Part shown: piece after piece, positions 12,332 through 21,600 of the stretch
Layout: every line of letters starts with the position of its first letter
How positions within the stretch are numbered: position 1 is the stretch's first letter
Virus record (IMG/VR): IMGVR_UViG_3300007542_000099
Location: 1 to 31,762 of that record
Source of the DNA: a virus
DNA: 31,762 bases
Strand: one strand, 5' to 3'
Position numbers and translations under genes: made by a program
The notes under the pieces: model-generated
What the model was told of the DNA's origin: nothing
Databases searched by the model: none
What the model saw: only the letters and a program-made list of their open reading frames with translations

Positions 12332-13871
12332 CGGCAACACACTGGTTGTAAGAACTCGGTACCCAGAAAGAATCACCGAGACCATAAAGAACAGCAAGAT
12401 ACTACAAACGAATGGAGAGGTTGCCGAGGTTGCCGTTAAGTGGGGGCTTGAAGAAGCACAAACCCTGCGCAAGCTAAACCTAAAAAATGTTCCTTCTCCG
12501 ATAGAAAAAGACTACAAGTGGCCTGGGCTGTACAAGCCCATGTCTCATCAGACTCAGACGGCTTCGTTTTTAACCCTTCACAAACGGGCGTTCTGCTTTA
12601 ACGAGCAGGGTACCGGCAAGACCGCCTCTGCCATCTGGGCATCAGACTATCTACTTGAGCGTGGGATCATCCGCCGAGTGTTGGTGGTCTGCCCTTTGTC
12701 GATCATGCAGTCTGCGTGGGAAGCCGACCTGTTTAAGTTTGCGTTGCACCGCACGGTGAGCGTTGCCTACGGCAACCGAGACAAACGCAAAGACATCATC
12801 AACAATTTGTCCGAGTACGTCATCATCAACTTCGATGGGCTGGAGATTGTAAAAGATGCCGTCAAGCACGGTGGGTTCGACCTGATCATCATCGACGAGG
12901 CAAACGCCTACAAGAACCCAAGAACCAAGCGGTTCAAAGCGATGAAAGAAGTCATGACTACTGACACTTGGATGTGGATGATGACTGGTACACCTGCCGC
13001 ACAGTCGCCACTAGATGCTTTTGGTCTGGCTAAGATGTGCGTCCCCGACACCGCCCCGATGTTGTTTGGCGGGTTCAGAGATACCGTGATGCAACAACTG
13101 ACGAGATTTAAATGGGTGCCGAAACCGTCGGCAGAAGCGACCATTCACAAGATGCTCCAACCAGCCATACGGTTTACCAAGGAGGAGTGTCTGGATCTAC
13201 CAGAAGTTACGCACGTATCAAGATTTACCCCCCTGTCTCCTCAACAAACCAAGTACTACAAGCAACTTAAAAAAGACATGATGATTGAGGCTGCTGGAGA
13301 AGAAGTGTCTGCTATCAATGCTGCATCGAACCTGACCAAGCTGCTTCAAATTTCTTGCGGCGCGGTCTACACCGACACCGGCAATGTAGTGGAGTTCGAT
13401 GTGTCTAACCGGCTATCGGCTGTGGTGGAGGTCATCGAAGAATCTACCCATAAAGTACTGGTGTTTGTTCCGTTCACCCACACTCTTGCAATGCTCAAAG
13501 AACACCTGACAAAAAATGGCATTACCGCAGAGATCATAGATGGGAGTGTGAGCGTTAACAAACGTACCGATACCTTTAAACGATTCCAAGAACAACAAGA
13601 TCCAAAAGTCTTACTCATCCAGCCTCAAGCCGCCGCACACGGAGTAACCCTAACTGCGGCAAACGTAGTGATTTGGTATGCTCCTGTGACTTCAATTGAG
13701 TCCTACCTACAAGCAAACGCACGAGTGCATAGGCAGGGGCAGAAGAACCCAGTGACTGTTGTGCATATCGAAGGAAGCCCTGTGGAGACTAAGCTGTATG
13801 GAATGCTTCAAAACAAATTGGACTTCCACAGCCGCATCATCGACTTGTATAAAAATGAATTGAATACTTGA
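12318..13871 (+). CDS. SNF2-family DNA helicase/translocase
   Basis: A 517-residue superfamily 2 helicase of the SNF2 type. Visible motifs are a Q-type region around Gln78 (MSHQTQTASFL), Walker A QGTGKTA (97-103), motif Ia VLVVCPLSIM (121-130), motif II DEAN (193-196) in place of DEAH, motif III TGTPAAQSP (223-231) and, in the C-terminal lobe, motif VI QANARVHRQGQ (465-475). Such proteins translocate on duplex DNA and support replication or remodel bound proteins in phages. The start is GTG at 12318, which overlaps the previous stop by 14 bases; the next ATG in frame is 74 codons later. The ribosome binding site (GGGAAAAG) is weak. The stop codon overlaps the promoter that follows. Confidence 0.9.
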   Translation: MQIVNGNTLVVRTRYPERITETIKNSKILQTNGEVAEVAVKWGLEEAQTLRKLNLKNVPSPIEKDYKWPGLYKPMSHQTQTASFLTLHKRAFCFNEQGTGKTASAIWASDYLLERGIIRRVLVVCPLSIMQSAWEADLFKFALHRTVSVAYGNRDKRKDIINNLSEYVIINFDGLEIVKDAVKHGGFDLIIIDEANAYKNPRTKRFKAMKEVMTTDTWMWMMTGTPAAQSPLDAFGLAKMCVPDTAPMLFGGFRDTVMQQLTRFKWVPKPSAEATIHKMLQPAIRFTKEECLDLPEVTHVSRFTPLSPQQTKYYKQLKKDMMIEAAGEEVSAINAASNLTKLLQISCGAVYTDTGNVVEFDVSNRLSAVVEVIEESTHKVLVFVPFTHTLAMLKEHLTKNGITAEIIDGSVSVNKRTDTFKRFQEQQDPKVLLIQPQAAAHGVTLTAANVVIWYAPVTSIESYLQANARVHRQGQKNPVTVVHIEGSPVETKLYGMLQNKLDFHSRIIDLYKNELNT

Positions 13872-13896
13872 CAGACTAAAGTTACTGGGTTACAGT
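13868..13896 (+). promoter_or_regulatory. Sigma70-like promoter before the primase unit
   Basis: TTGACA (13868-13873), a perfect -35 consensus, is followed after 17 bases by TACAGT (13891-13896), a -10 with 4 of 6 consensus bases; start of transcription would be near 13903. The -35 overlaps the helicase stop codon (tga at 13869-13871). Three copies of GTTAC (13881-13885, 13889-13893, 13895-13899) overlap the spacer and -10 and may be an operator. Confidence 0.65.
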
Positions 13897-13932
13897 TACA
13901 AAACGGACCAAGATCCGACACGGAAGGAAACC

Positions 13933-14322
13933 ATGGACGCACCTATTGAAAAGATCGTTGCCGCTTACATCAAGATGCGCGACACCAAGGATGCACTCTA
14001 CAAAGAGTACACCGCAAAAGCTTCTGAGATCGAAGAGCAGATGCAAGTCTTAAAACACAAGCTTATCGAGATCTCAAAAGAGACCGGCGTTACAAGCTTC
14101 TCCACACCTAACGGCGTGGCGTACCGCACGGTTAAAAATCGCTACTGGACTAACGACTGGGGAAGCTTCTACGACTTCATGCGTGAGAAAGGTACGATGG
14201 AGTTGCTTGAGAAGAGGATTCATCAGACGAACATGAAAGAGTTTTTAGAGACCAACCCTGATGCTCATCCTCCCGGTCTTAACATTGATAGTGAATACGA
14301 AATCACCATAAGGAGAAAGTAA
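13933..14322 (+). CDS. Conserved coiled-coil phage protein beside the ssDNA-binding candidate
   Basis: A 129-residue conserved phage protein. The N-terminal half is a long charged helix likely to be coiled coil (residues 6-50: EKIVAAYIKMRDTKDALYKE and on). The second half has TSFSTPNGVAYRTVKNRYWT, DWGSFYDFMREKG, EKRIHQTNMKEFLE and PPGLNIDSEYEITI. I recall this order of motifs from phages where the gene sits next to a probable ssDNA-binding protein, but no function is established to my knowledge. GGAAGGAAA precedes the ATG by about 4-7 bases. It is the first gene behind the 13868-13896 promoter and lies two bases before the next start. Confidence 0.6.
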   Translation: MDAPIEKIVAAYIKMRDTKDALYKEYTAKASEIEEQMQVLKHKLIEISKETGVTSFSTPNGVAYRTVKNRYWTNDWGSFYDFMREKGTMELLEKRIHQTNMKEFLETNPDAHPPGLNIDSEYEITIRRK

Positions 14323-14324
14323 CC

Positions 14325-15188
14325 ATGAGCGACATCGCTTTGTTTAGTAAAAACGTACCTGACTACCTGAAGGAAGTCGAACTCGATGACATGACCAAGT
14401 CGCTGGCTGGTAACACTGGCCTCAAGCGCATCTCGATTCGGGGCGGCGTCTTTCGTCTGATGGTTAACGGCGAAGAGATTGCCAAGAACGAGAACCGTGC
14501 CATGAACGTCGTCATCGTTAATGGTGCACCCAAAGTATCTCGACAGTACTACGCTGGTAAGTACGTTCCGGGTGAGACTGCACCTCCTGACTGCTGGTCT
14601 AATGATGGCGATACCCCCGACCCCAGCATCGAGAGCCCTCAGAGCAAAACCTGCGAGGGTTGCCCTCAGAACATCAAGGGTTCAGGACAGGGTGACTCCC
14701 GTGCCTGCCGATTCCAACAGCGACTGGCTGTGTTGCTTGCTGACGATGTGCAGGGTGACGTGTACCAACTGACGCTTGCGGCGACCTCGATCTTTGGTCG
14801 TGGTGATGTCGATAAGATGCCGTTCCAGCAGTACGCCAAGTACGTTGGTTCGCAGGGTAAGAACATCAATACCCTTGTCACTGAGATGCGCCTCGACAGC
14901 GACAGTGCTACTCCCAAGCTGACCTTCAAGCCCGTGCGTTTCTTGGAGCGTGATGAGTGGGAATCCGCTAGAGAGAAAGGTAACAGCCCAGCCGCTAAGT
15001 CTGCTATCAGCCAAACCCCGGCACAGACTGACAGCAAGCCGAAAGCCATCTCTGCACCAAAAGCTTCTGCACCAGTAGAAGAAGAGATCCCTGAACCCAC
15101 CAAGCGTCCGAGCAAGAAGAACGCTGAACCCGCCCCCAAGAAAGACTTTGTGGATGTGTTGAATGCGTGGTCTACAGACGATGAGTAA
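14325..15188 (+). CDS. Probable ssDNA-binding protein with four-cysteine motif and acidic tail
   Basis: A 287-residue protein. The core has LKRISIRGGVFRLMVNGEEI and a four-cysteine cluster, Cys90, Cys110, Cys113 and Cys128 (TCEGCPQNI), that could bind zinc. A Pro/Ala/Lys-rich linker (about 225-270) leads to an acidic C-terminal tail, DFVDVLNAWSTDDE (274-287), like the tails that recruit partners in SSB and T7 gp2.5. The core domain belongs to a conserved phage family next to primase genes. The single-stranded DNA-binding call is inference from tail and position, not from a recognised OB fold. GGAGAAAG supports the ATG at 14325. If right, it coats unwound template for the polymerase and primase-helicase downstream. 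Confidence 0.55.
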   Translation: MSDIALFSKNVPDYLKEVELDDMTKSLAGNTGLKRISIRGGVFRLMVNGEEIAKNENRAMNVVIVNGAPKVSRQYYAGKYVPGETAPPDCWSNDGDTPDPSIESPQSKTCEGCPQNIKGSGQGDSRACRFQQRLAVLLADDVQGDVYQLTLAATSIFGRGDVDKMPFQQYAKYVGSQGKNINTLVTEMRLDSDSATPKLTFKPVRFLERDEWESAREKGNSPAAKSAISQTPAQTDSKPKAISAPKASAPVEEEIPEPTKRPSKKNAEPAPKKDFVDVLNAWSTDDE

Positions 15189-15190
15189 CC

Positions 15191-15436
15191 ATGGACAACC
15201 GAGGTTATACATCAAGGATCATCAAGGCTAATTTAGAGGCGAGTACCGACAACCCCGGCGTTGTGCTGGGGCGGTACTGCATCTCTAGAGAGATCCCCGT
15301 CAATGACGTTTCTGTGCACCTGAAGGTGAGCCGCATGACCATTTACAAATGGTTTACTGGTGACTGGATGCCACGGAAGCGTCATGCCGACGAGATCTTT
15401 GCCATCTTGGAGAAGGTTGGCTTTAGCATAGACTAA
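15191..15436 (+). CDS. Small helix-turn-helix protein (81 aa)
   Basis: An 81-residue protein that is mostly one DNA-binding domain: LGRYCISREIPVNDVSVHLK followed by VSRMTIYKWFTGDWMPRKRH. This pattern (helix, turn, recognition helix with IYKW) resembles Cro/C1 or XRE-like domains. It begins two bases after the previous stop and ends just before the hairpin at 15438-15501, so it might regulate the primase gene behind it. The upstream ribosome binding site (ACGATGAG) is weak and coupling is likely. Target unknown. Confidence 0.65.
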   Translation: MDNRGYTSRIIKANLEASTDNPGVVLGRYCISREIPVNDVSVHLKVSRMTIYKWFTGDWMPRKRHADEIFAILEKVGFSID

Positions 15437-15437
15437 C

Positions 15438-15501
15438 GGGGCGTCTAGTTCGACGGAACGAAAAGGGGTACCGCCGCGCCCCCTGACGCCTCATCTTTTT
15501 T
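15438..15501 (+). terminator. Terminator- or attenuator-like hairpin before the primase gene
   Basis: GGGGCGTC (15438-15445) can pair with GACGCCTC (15485-15492) with one G-T wobble, and inside it GGGG and CCCC can form a second stem. Six T follow at 15496-15501. It lies between the small HTH gene and the primase gene, 21 bases before the primase start, so it may lower read-through. The loop is long, which makes this less sure than the two terminators elsewhere. Confidence 0.4.
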
Positions 15502-15522
15502 GCGCGGTGCACTAGGGCGGCT

Positions 15523-18369
15523 ATGGCGATGAAAGACTTACTGTCTGCGGTTCTCTCCCCGAAGGGGTGGTACTGCGTAGTAGCACTGAAAAAGACAGGG
15601 ATGCCTAAACAGGTGTTCGTGCAGACACTAGAAGAAGTAGAACAGGTCGCAGAAGATTTACTAGCCAAGCACTATGACGTTTATTTTGCTTGCGCCAAGT
15701 ACGAGACCAACTCAACCCGCACCGCCGACAACGTAAAGCTGATCAAGGCTTTCTGGTTGGACATCGACTGTGGGCCAAACAAGCCATACGAAACCCAAGC
15801 CGAAGGGCTGGCTGCATTCAAGGACTTCTGCAACGAAGTCGGCTTACCCAAACCATCGCTAGTCAACTCAGGCCGTGGACTCCATGCCTATTGGGGAATC
15901 ACATCAGAACTGACGCGCCAGCAGTGGAAGCCAATCGCAGATCAACTCAAAAAGTTGTGCCACCTAAAAGGGCTTGAGGCCGACCCCGCCAGAACATCGG
16001 ATGCCGCATCTATCCTGCGCATCCCTGACACGAAGAACTTCAAGGCTGACCCACCACTTGACGTTACTTTGATGTGCGTTTCTCCCGACATCGACCTAGA
16101 AGTATTTAAGTCTGCTATTGGCGTAGGAGAACTTGCTGACGCTCCTGATTACGGCACCTCTAACCTCAACGAGTTGACCAAGTCGTTGATGGGGAACAAG
16201 CAGAATCGGTTCTCTGTTCTGTGGGCGAAGGTTGAAAACGGCACCGGGTGTGCGCAGATTGAAAAGGCTGTCAAAGAGCAGGCCACTATCGAAGAGCCCA
16301 TGTGGAGGGCGGCATTATCTATTGCGTCGTATTGCGTCGACAGAGACACGGCAATCCACGAAGTGTCTAAAGATCATGACGGATACTCAGCACAAGCCAC
16401 AGAAGATAAGGCTAACAAGATCAAAGGTCCATATACCTGCGATGCCATCGAGAAGATCAACCCCGGTGGTTGTGATGACTGCCCCCACAAAGGCAAGCTG
16501 ACTTCTCCAATCACGCTAGGGCAAGAGATTCTTGAGTCCGAAGAGACGCACATCGAGTACAAAGCCGAGGATGTTTCGAAGCCGGTCACGTACACAGTGC
16601 CCGAGTACCCGTTCCCATACTTCAGGGGAAAAAATGGTGGGGTCTATCGCCGTCCCTTGGAGGATGACGACGATCCAATACTAATCTACGAACACGACCT
16701 TTACGTTGTAAAACGTATGAAAGATCCCCAACAGGGGGAAACAATATGGATGAGATTGCACACTCCCAGAGATGGGGTCAGAGAGTTTGCTCTCCCAGCA
16801 GTCGACCTGCTAACCGCTGAAAAACTACGAGACAGGCTTGCTTGGTTCGGGGTAATCGGCGGCAAGAAGCAGATGGAAGGGATCATGACCTACATCATTT
16901 CGTTTGTTAAAGAACTACAGTGCAGAGAAGGAGCAGAAATAATGAGGATGCAGTTTGGTTGGACCGAGAAGAACGGATCTTTTGTGGTTGGGGACGCAGA
17001 AATCTGCCCCGACGGCGACCGATACAGCCCCCCTTCAAGCTACACATCTCAGGCATCTCCGTACTTTGAGCCGGTTGGATCGTTGGAAGAGTGGAAGAGC
17101 GTCATCAATACTTACGACATACCGGGGTTTGAACCTCATGCGTTTGGATTCTTCACCGCTTTTGGTGCACCACTACTAAAACACTTGAACCTCAAAGGCG
17201 CCATCATCAACCTGATCAACAACACATCCGGTACCGGTAAGACGACAACCCTCAAGGCCATGCACAGCGTCTTTGGGCACCCAGAAGAACTGATGCTGAT
17301 TGAGCGTGACACGATGAACACCCGGCTACACAGGCTTGGCGTCATGAACAACTTAGGGTTGGGGTGCGACGAGATCACCAAGATGAAGCCCGATGAAGCA
17401 TCTGACTTTGCTTATGCAGTATCGCAAGGCCGAGGCCGTGGACGTATGCAGGCTTCTCAAAATGCCGAGCGGATCAACATGACGAAGTGGCAGACCATAT
17501 TGCTCTGCTCTTCTAACGCCTCATTGGTCGACAAGCTGAAGTCGCTCAAAGGCACACCTGATGGTGAGTTGATGCGGATCATCGAGTACAGCATCCCTGA
17601 GACCAAGTTGCTGACCAAAGCCGAGGCTGATGACATGTATCCGAAGTTGTACACAAACTACGGACATGCCGGTCGCATCTACATCCGGGACTTGGTATGC
17701 AACCTTGAAGAGCGTATTGCTGAGGTTAAAGACGTACAGCGGGTCATCGACAAGAAGGTCGGCTTCACAAGCCGTGAACGTTTCTGGTCTGCAATCGCTG
17801 CCTGTAACATCGCCGGTGCTCTTTTTGCCCGTAGGCTTGGCCTGATCGACATTGACGTCGGCAGAGTATTCAAGTGGATGCTCAAAGAATTCAGCCAGAT
17901 GCGAGAAGAAATTACGCCACCAGTATCAGACTTTGCTAGCGTGGTTGGGGATTTCTGGAACAAGCACCGCCAAAACACCTTGGTCATCAACGATGAGGTC
18001 GATAAGCGTACCGGGGTAGAGATGCTGCCGATCCTAGAGCCACGGGGAGAACTGATCCTACGCATGGAGCCCGACACGATGAAGCTGTTTATCGTGGCAA
18101 AAGACTTCCGGAAGTACTGCACGGAGAACCAAATCACCCTCAAAGATGTGCTCAACGGGCTAACTTCCGACGGGATCTACGGCGGCATCAAGAAGAAGCG
18201 CATGTCCAAAGGCACCAAGTTAAGCAGTGTTCCACCCGTAGATGCCTATGTTTTTGACTGCTCCAGAGGCGATTTTATAGACCCTGACTTGTATGTTGCC
18301 GCCGCTCAGGCCGAAGAAGACATGCAGGAGCCAGTAGAAGAGCCAGCAAATGAGGGTGAACCAGCTTAG
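15523..18369 (+). CDS. Primase-helicase (AEP-type N-terminus with DUF927-like ATPase)
   Basis: A 948-residue protein with two functional parts. The N-terminal part (about 1-180) looks like an archaeo-eukaryotic-type primase: WLDID (Asp80, Asp82), SGRGLHAYW (116-124, His121) and ILRIPDTKNFK around Arg166. A cysteine-containing link segment (about 300-325, GGCDDCPH) follows. The C-terminal half is a P-loop ATPase like DUF927 or superfamily 3 helicases: SGTGKTT (569-575) and GCDEITK with Asp616 and Glu617. Such fused proteins start primers and unwind the fork in phages and plasmids. The start ATG 15523 has AGGGCGG upstream; ATG 15529 is an alternative. The C-terminal tail is acidic (EEDMQEPVEEPANEGE). 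Confidence 0.85.
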   Translation: MAMKDLLSAVLSPKGWYCVVALKKTGMPKQVFVQTLEEVEQVAEDLLAKHYDVYFACAKYETNSTRTADNVKLIKAFWLDIDCGPNKPYETQAEGLAAFKDFCNEVGLPKPSLVNSGRGLHAYWGITSELTRQQWKPIADQLKKLCHLKGLEADPARTSDAASILRIPDTKNFKADPPLDVTLMCVSPDIDLEVFKSAIGVGELADAPDYGTSNLNELTKSLMGNKQNRFSVLWAKVENGTGCAQIEKAVKEQATIEEPMWRAALSIASYCVDRDTAIHEVSKDHDGYSAQATEDKANKIKGPYTCDAIEKINPGGCDDCPHKGKLTSPITLGQEILESEETHIEYKAEDVSKPVTYTVPEYPFPYFRGKNGGVYRRPLEDDDDPILIYEHDLYVVKRMKDPQQGETIWMRLHTPRDGVREFALPAVDLLTAEKLRDRLAWFGVIGGKKQMEGIMTYIISFVKELQCREGAEIMRMQFGWTEKNGSFVVGDAEICPDGDRYSPPSSYTSQASPYFEPVGSLEEWKSVINTYDIPGFEPHAFGFFTAFGAPLLKHLNLKGAIINLINNTSGTGKTTTLKAMHSVFGHPEELMLIERDTMNTRLHRLGVMNNLGLGCDEITKMKPDEASDFAYAVSQGRGRGRMQASQNAERINMTKWQTILLCSSNASLVDKLKSLKGTPDGELMRIIEYSIPETKLLTKAEADDMYPKLYTNYGHAGRIYIRDLVCNLEERIAEVKDVQRVIDKKVGFTSRERFWSAIAACNIAGALFARRLGLIDIDVGRVFKWMLKEFSQMREEITPPVSDFASVVGDFWNKHRQNTLVINDEVDKRTGVEMLPILEPRGELILRMEPDTMKLFIVAKDFRKYCTENQITLKDVLNGLTSDGIYGGIKKKRMSKGTKLSSVPPVDAYVFDCSRGDFIDPDLYVAAAQAEEDMQEPVEEPANEGEPA

Positions 18370-18547
18370 TTATAACGTCGACTGGACTAAATTTAAAGTC
18401 GGCTGGTCCTTTTTTATACCTTGTTTGCGGGTGGAGGAAGGTAAAAAAGAGGTCTTAGCGGTCACTAATCGCTTCGGATACAGCGTTACTATCAAAGTAG
18501 TAATTGAAAAAGGTATCCGTGGGTTGCGTATATGGAGAGTGCGGTAG
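18350..18547 (+). CDS. Small conserved phage protein (65 aa)
   Basis: A 65-residue protein overlapping the primase gene by 20 bases. The core reads VDWTKFKVGWSFFIPCL, then KKEVLAVTNRFGYSVTIKV and EKGIRGLRIWRV. I recall this pattern from small phage proteins near replication genes, but no function is known. It appears as two beta-hairpin-like units rather than a helical protein. The ATG is at 18350; a GTG at 18356 is an alternative start, and neither has a strong ribosome binding site. It is the last plus-strand gene before the terminator. Confidence 0.55.
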   Translation: MRVNQLSYNVDWTKFKVGWSFFIPCLRVEEGKKEVLAVTNRFGYSVTIKVVIEKGIRGLRIWRVR

Positions 18548-18593
18548 TACCATAGACTTGTGATCTACGGTTCATGGTCACTCTCCTTCTTAG

Positions 18594-18618
18594 CCCCGCC
18601 TAGTGCGGGGACTTTTTT
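18594..18618 (+). terminator. Terminator between the convergent gene blocks
   Basis: CCCCGC (18594-18599), loop CTAGT, GCGGGG (18605-18610), then six T (18613-18618). The T-run is on the plus strand and ends at the stop codon of the minus-strand giant gene. The hairpin could also pause minus-strand transcripts, although it has no U-run in that direction. Confidence 0.85.
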
Positions 18619-21600
18619 CAGTCAGGCCGACCGTACCGCAACATCTCCAAAGCTTTGGGTAAAGACTTCTTATCCACCTGCACCCCAATAGCCTCGGCTT
18701 CAGCTTGTCCTTCAGCACGACGATCAAAAGACTCTTGAATATTTTCGGGAGTAATTTCGTGCTTAGGATATTTCAGGGAGAACTCAATTACTTTTTCTAG
18801 AGTTTCATTAAAACCCTCTGTATTATCACGCTCAAGCCAGAGCCGATTAAGTAACGAAGTTCTACGGTCTTTAATTTTTTCTGCGTAAGTCTTAGCTTCA
18901 ATGGCGGACTTTTGCGCTTGGGCCAACCGAGTAGGCTGTAACCCGATAGACTGCATGGCAAGTTCCCAAGCCGAGAAGTTGTCGACTAACTTAATTCCGC
19001 TGGCCGTACGTGCATCTTCTTCAGCAATCCTTGCTGCGGTGACAGGTTTTGAAATAAGAGCGGGTGCAGCCCTTTCAAAAGCACGTTGATATTGGCCTTC
19101 TTGGAACAACCGATAGGCGTCGATCCAGTTAAATCCAAGGCCAACAACCGGGCCAGCGTTAGCAATAATTTCTTGTGTGACACTTTCTCGGGTATCAGGA
19201 GAGTACCGCCCTTCTCGATACCACAAGTTTTTGGGGTCAAGACTAACACGACTTGAAAGTTCTCCGCCGGTTAGCTCAGTAACTACTCCTCGCTGCAAAG
19301 AACCACCGACGAACCGACCAGCCTTTTCAGCTTTTTCAGGGTCCATACCCATCTCAGCAAACAAATCTCCAGCAGCGCCGCCAAGTTCTTCTTCCATGTA
19401 GTTCTTCAACCAGTTCTCCCAGTCAAAGAATTCATCATCGTCTTCGTCGGCAAGTAGTTTAACTAGCGGCTGTAAACCGATGCTGTAGAAGGGAGAAGCT
19501 TCGTTACCACCAAGTATGTAAGTAACCGCTAATATGCCAGCCAGTCGGCGTTTACCTTCTCGGTACAACTCTTTACGCTGGGCTTCTGCTTCTGCAATGC
19601 GCTGATCAATAACTTGTGAGCTTACTTTATCCTTAACCATCTGCTGTCGAAACTCTTCGATCTCTCCTTTACGGAATGGAGCCGCTACAGTGAAGTAGAA
19701 GTTACGCACAATCGCATAAGTCGCTAATACCGAGTACTGTTTAAACTTCGTAACAACTGACATTAAAGGTGACACAAAATATCGAGGTTTCATCTGCCGA
19801 GTAAAGTCACCAAGAGACAAACCGACAATATCTTTTGCTTCCGCGATAGCAAGTTCAAAAGCTTCTTCGGGGGTGTTCATCACCGGCTGGCCTTGAGCGT
19901 CACGCTCAATCACTCCACGTAGATCTTTCTTGGGAGCCTTAGAAAACTTATCGTACGCTAACTCAAACGCACTAAGCAGGGAAACCTCACGGCCAAGTCT
20001 TTCAGATTGATGGAATAACCCGGACAACATTTTTTTGACCATGTTGTATCGACCGGTATACAACGATGAAGGGCGCCCACCCATATCCATAAGATCGTTG
20101 GTCAACGAAATATTAATCTGACCTTCTTCCATAAACCGCTGGGCTGCACGATTCAGTATGGGGGGCAGCTTTGCACCTTCGACAATTGATGGAAAGTTAA
20201 CTTCCATAAACTTACCCTGCGCTAATGGAGCAAGTGTCCGCCTCGGTGTTGTTGCAAAGTAACGCCCCAAGTTTTTCAACATCACAGCATTGGTTTTGGC
20301 ATAGCCGTATCGACCGCCGATATAAGGCATAGTGATCTGAGCCACACCAAGCACGTTGAGCATCGCCGAGAAAGGTGCCGACAGCATGTAGAAGAACGTC
20401 AACTCAGATGCCTTACCAGCAACTACCGCAGCGAGACTTGTGTCCTCGTTACTAAGAATAGTTGGAACACGTCTTTCTACTTCGGTGATGTAGTCACTAT
20501 ATACCGCAGCGCGATCACGACTCATAGATCCTTCTTCGACTCGGTCGGCTATATACTGCCTAGCATTGTTAAGATTATTAAGGAAAGGTTCGGCAAACTT
20601 AAACCGAGACTGCTGGTAAGCACTGTGCACTGCGCTCGTAGCAAACACACGAAGCATGTCACCACTCGCACCCTGAATCGCTTTACGATTGATGAACATT
20701 TTGCGCATGCTCTGCTGCGGCAGGAGGATGTAGATTAGCTGATTAAGGCTGTCTTTCATTTCCTTCTTAGCGTCACCAACTGTTGTAGCCGTCACATTGT
20801 CGATAATGTCTTCGGCTTCTTTAAGAACCTGAGTAGTGGTCAAATTCTGGGTGAACAACTCGGAGATCCCATCACCTTTCCGAATGGTGTCGGCTAAAGC
20901 TTGTTGTTGTGCATTTCCTCGGCGAAGCTGGGCCTCTCGGGTACGCATCGCTAGTTCACGACTTAACGAGCCTTCAAACTCGTAGAATTCTTTGAAGTTG
21001 CCTTTACCAACTTGGAACCAGTGCTTACCGAATCGGCGAAGAGGAAAGTAAGGCTTGACTAACTTATCTGGGCCAAACTTATCGTTAATCTCACGGATAG
21101 CGGCCTTCTTCTCCGCCAGCGGCTTATCACTCTTTGCCACGCGAAGCTTCATCTCCCGGACCATGTTATTCACGGATCGCTCATAAAAGTCCCTGACTTC
21201 CCGATAAATTTCTTTGAACTCGGGGTCGAGCCGATTCCATGCCTGCACCAACGCGGCGTTCATGGTTTTAGTACCGGGCTTATCTGGGTCGATACCACGA
21301 ATGGTTGTCTCAAGCATCACTCGACCAAGGAGTTGCCCCTGCTTTGGTTTCTTAGCTTGAGCCTTTGTCCACTTGGTAACGATGTCCTCAGCAGACTTCA
21401 TGATATTGCCTCGATAGGCAAGCATCTGCTCGATCATCCGGATCGCACCGCTGATCTGCGGGAACTTCGTTTTAGTCAGATCATCAATCTGCCGGAGGTT
21501 GGCAAAACCTAAAACCGCCCTGCGGAACGTACCTGTGCTGCTGTCCCACATGGATGGGCCAATAACTTTCAGTACCTTACTCCATTCCCGACGACCTCTA

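Noticed and set aside
14666-15215. Two long minus-strand frames opposite the ssDNA-binding candidate
   Set aside because: Both mirror the codon pattern of the plus-strand gene, lack start signals and run against the direction of the whole unit.
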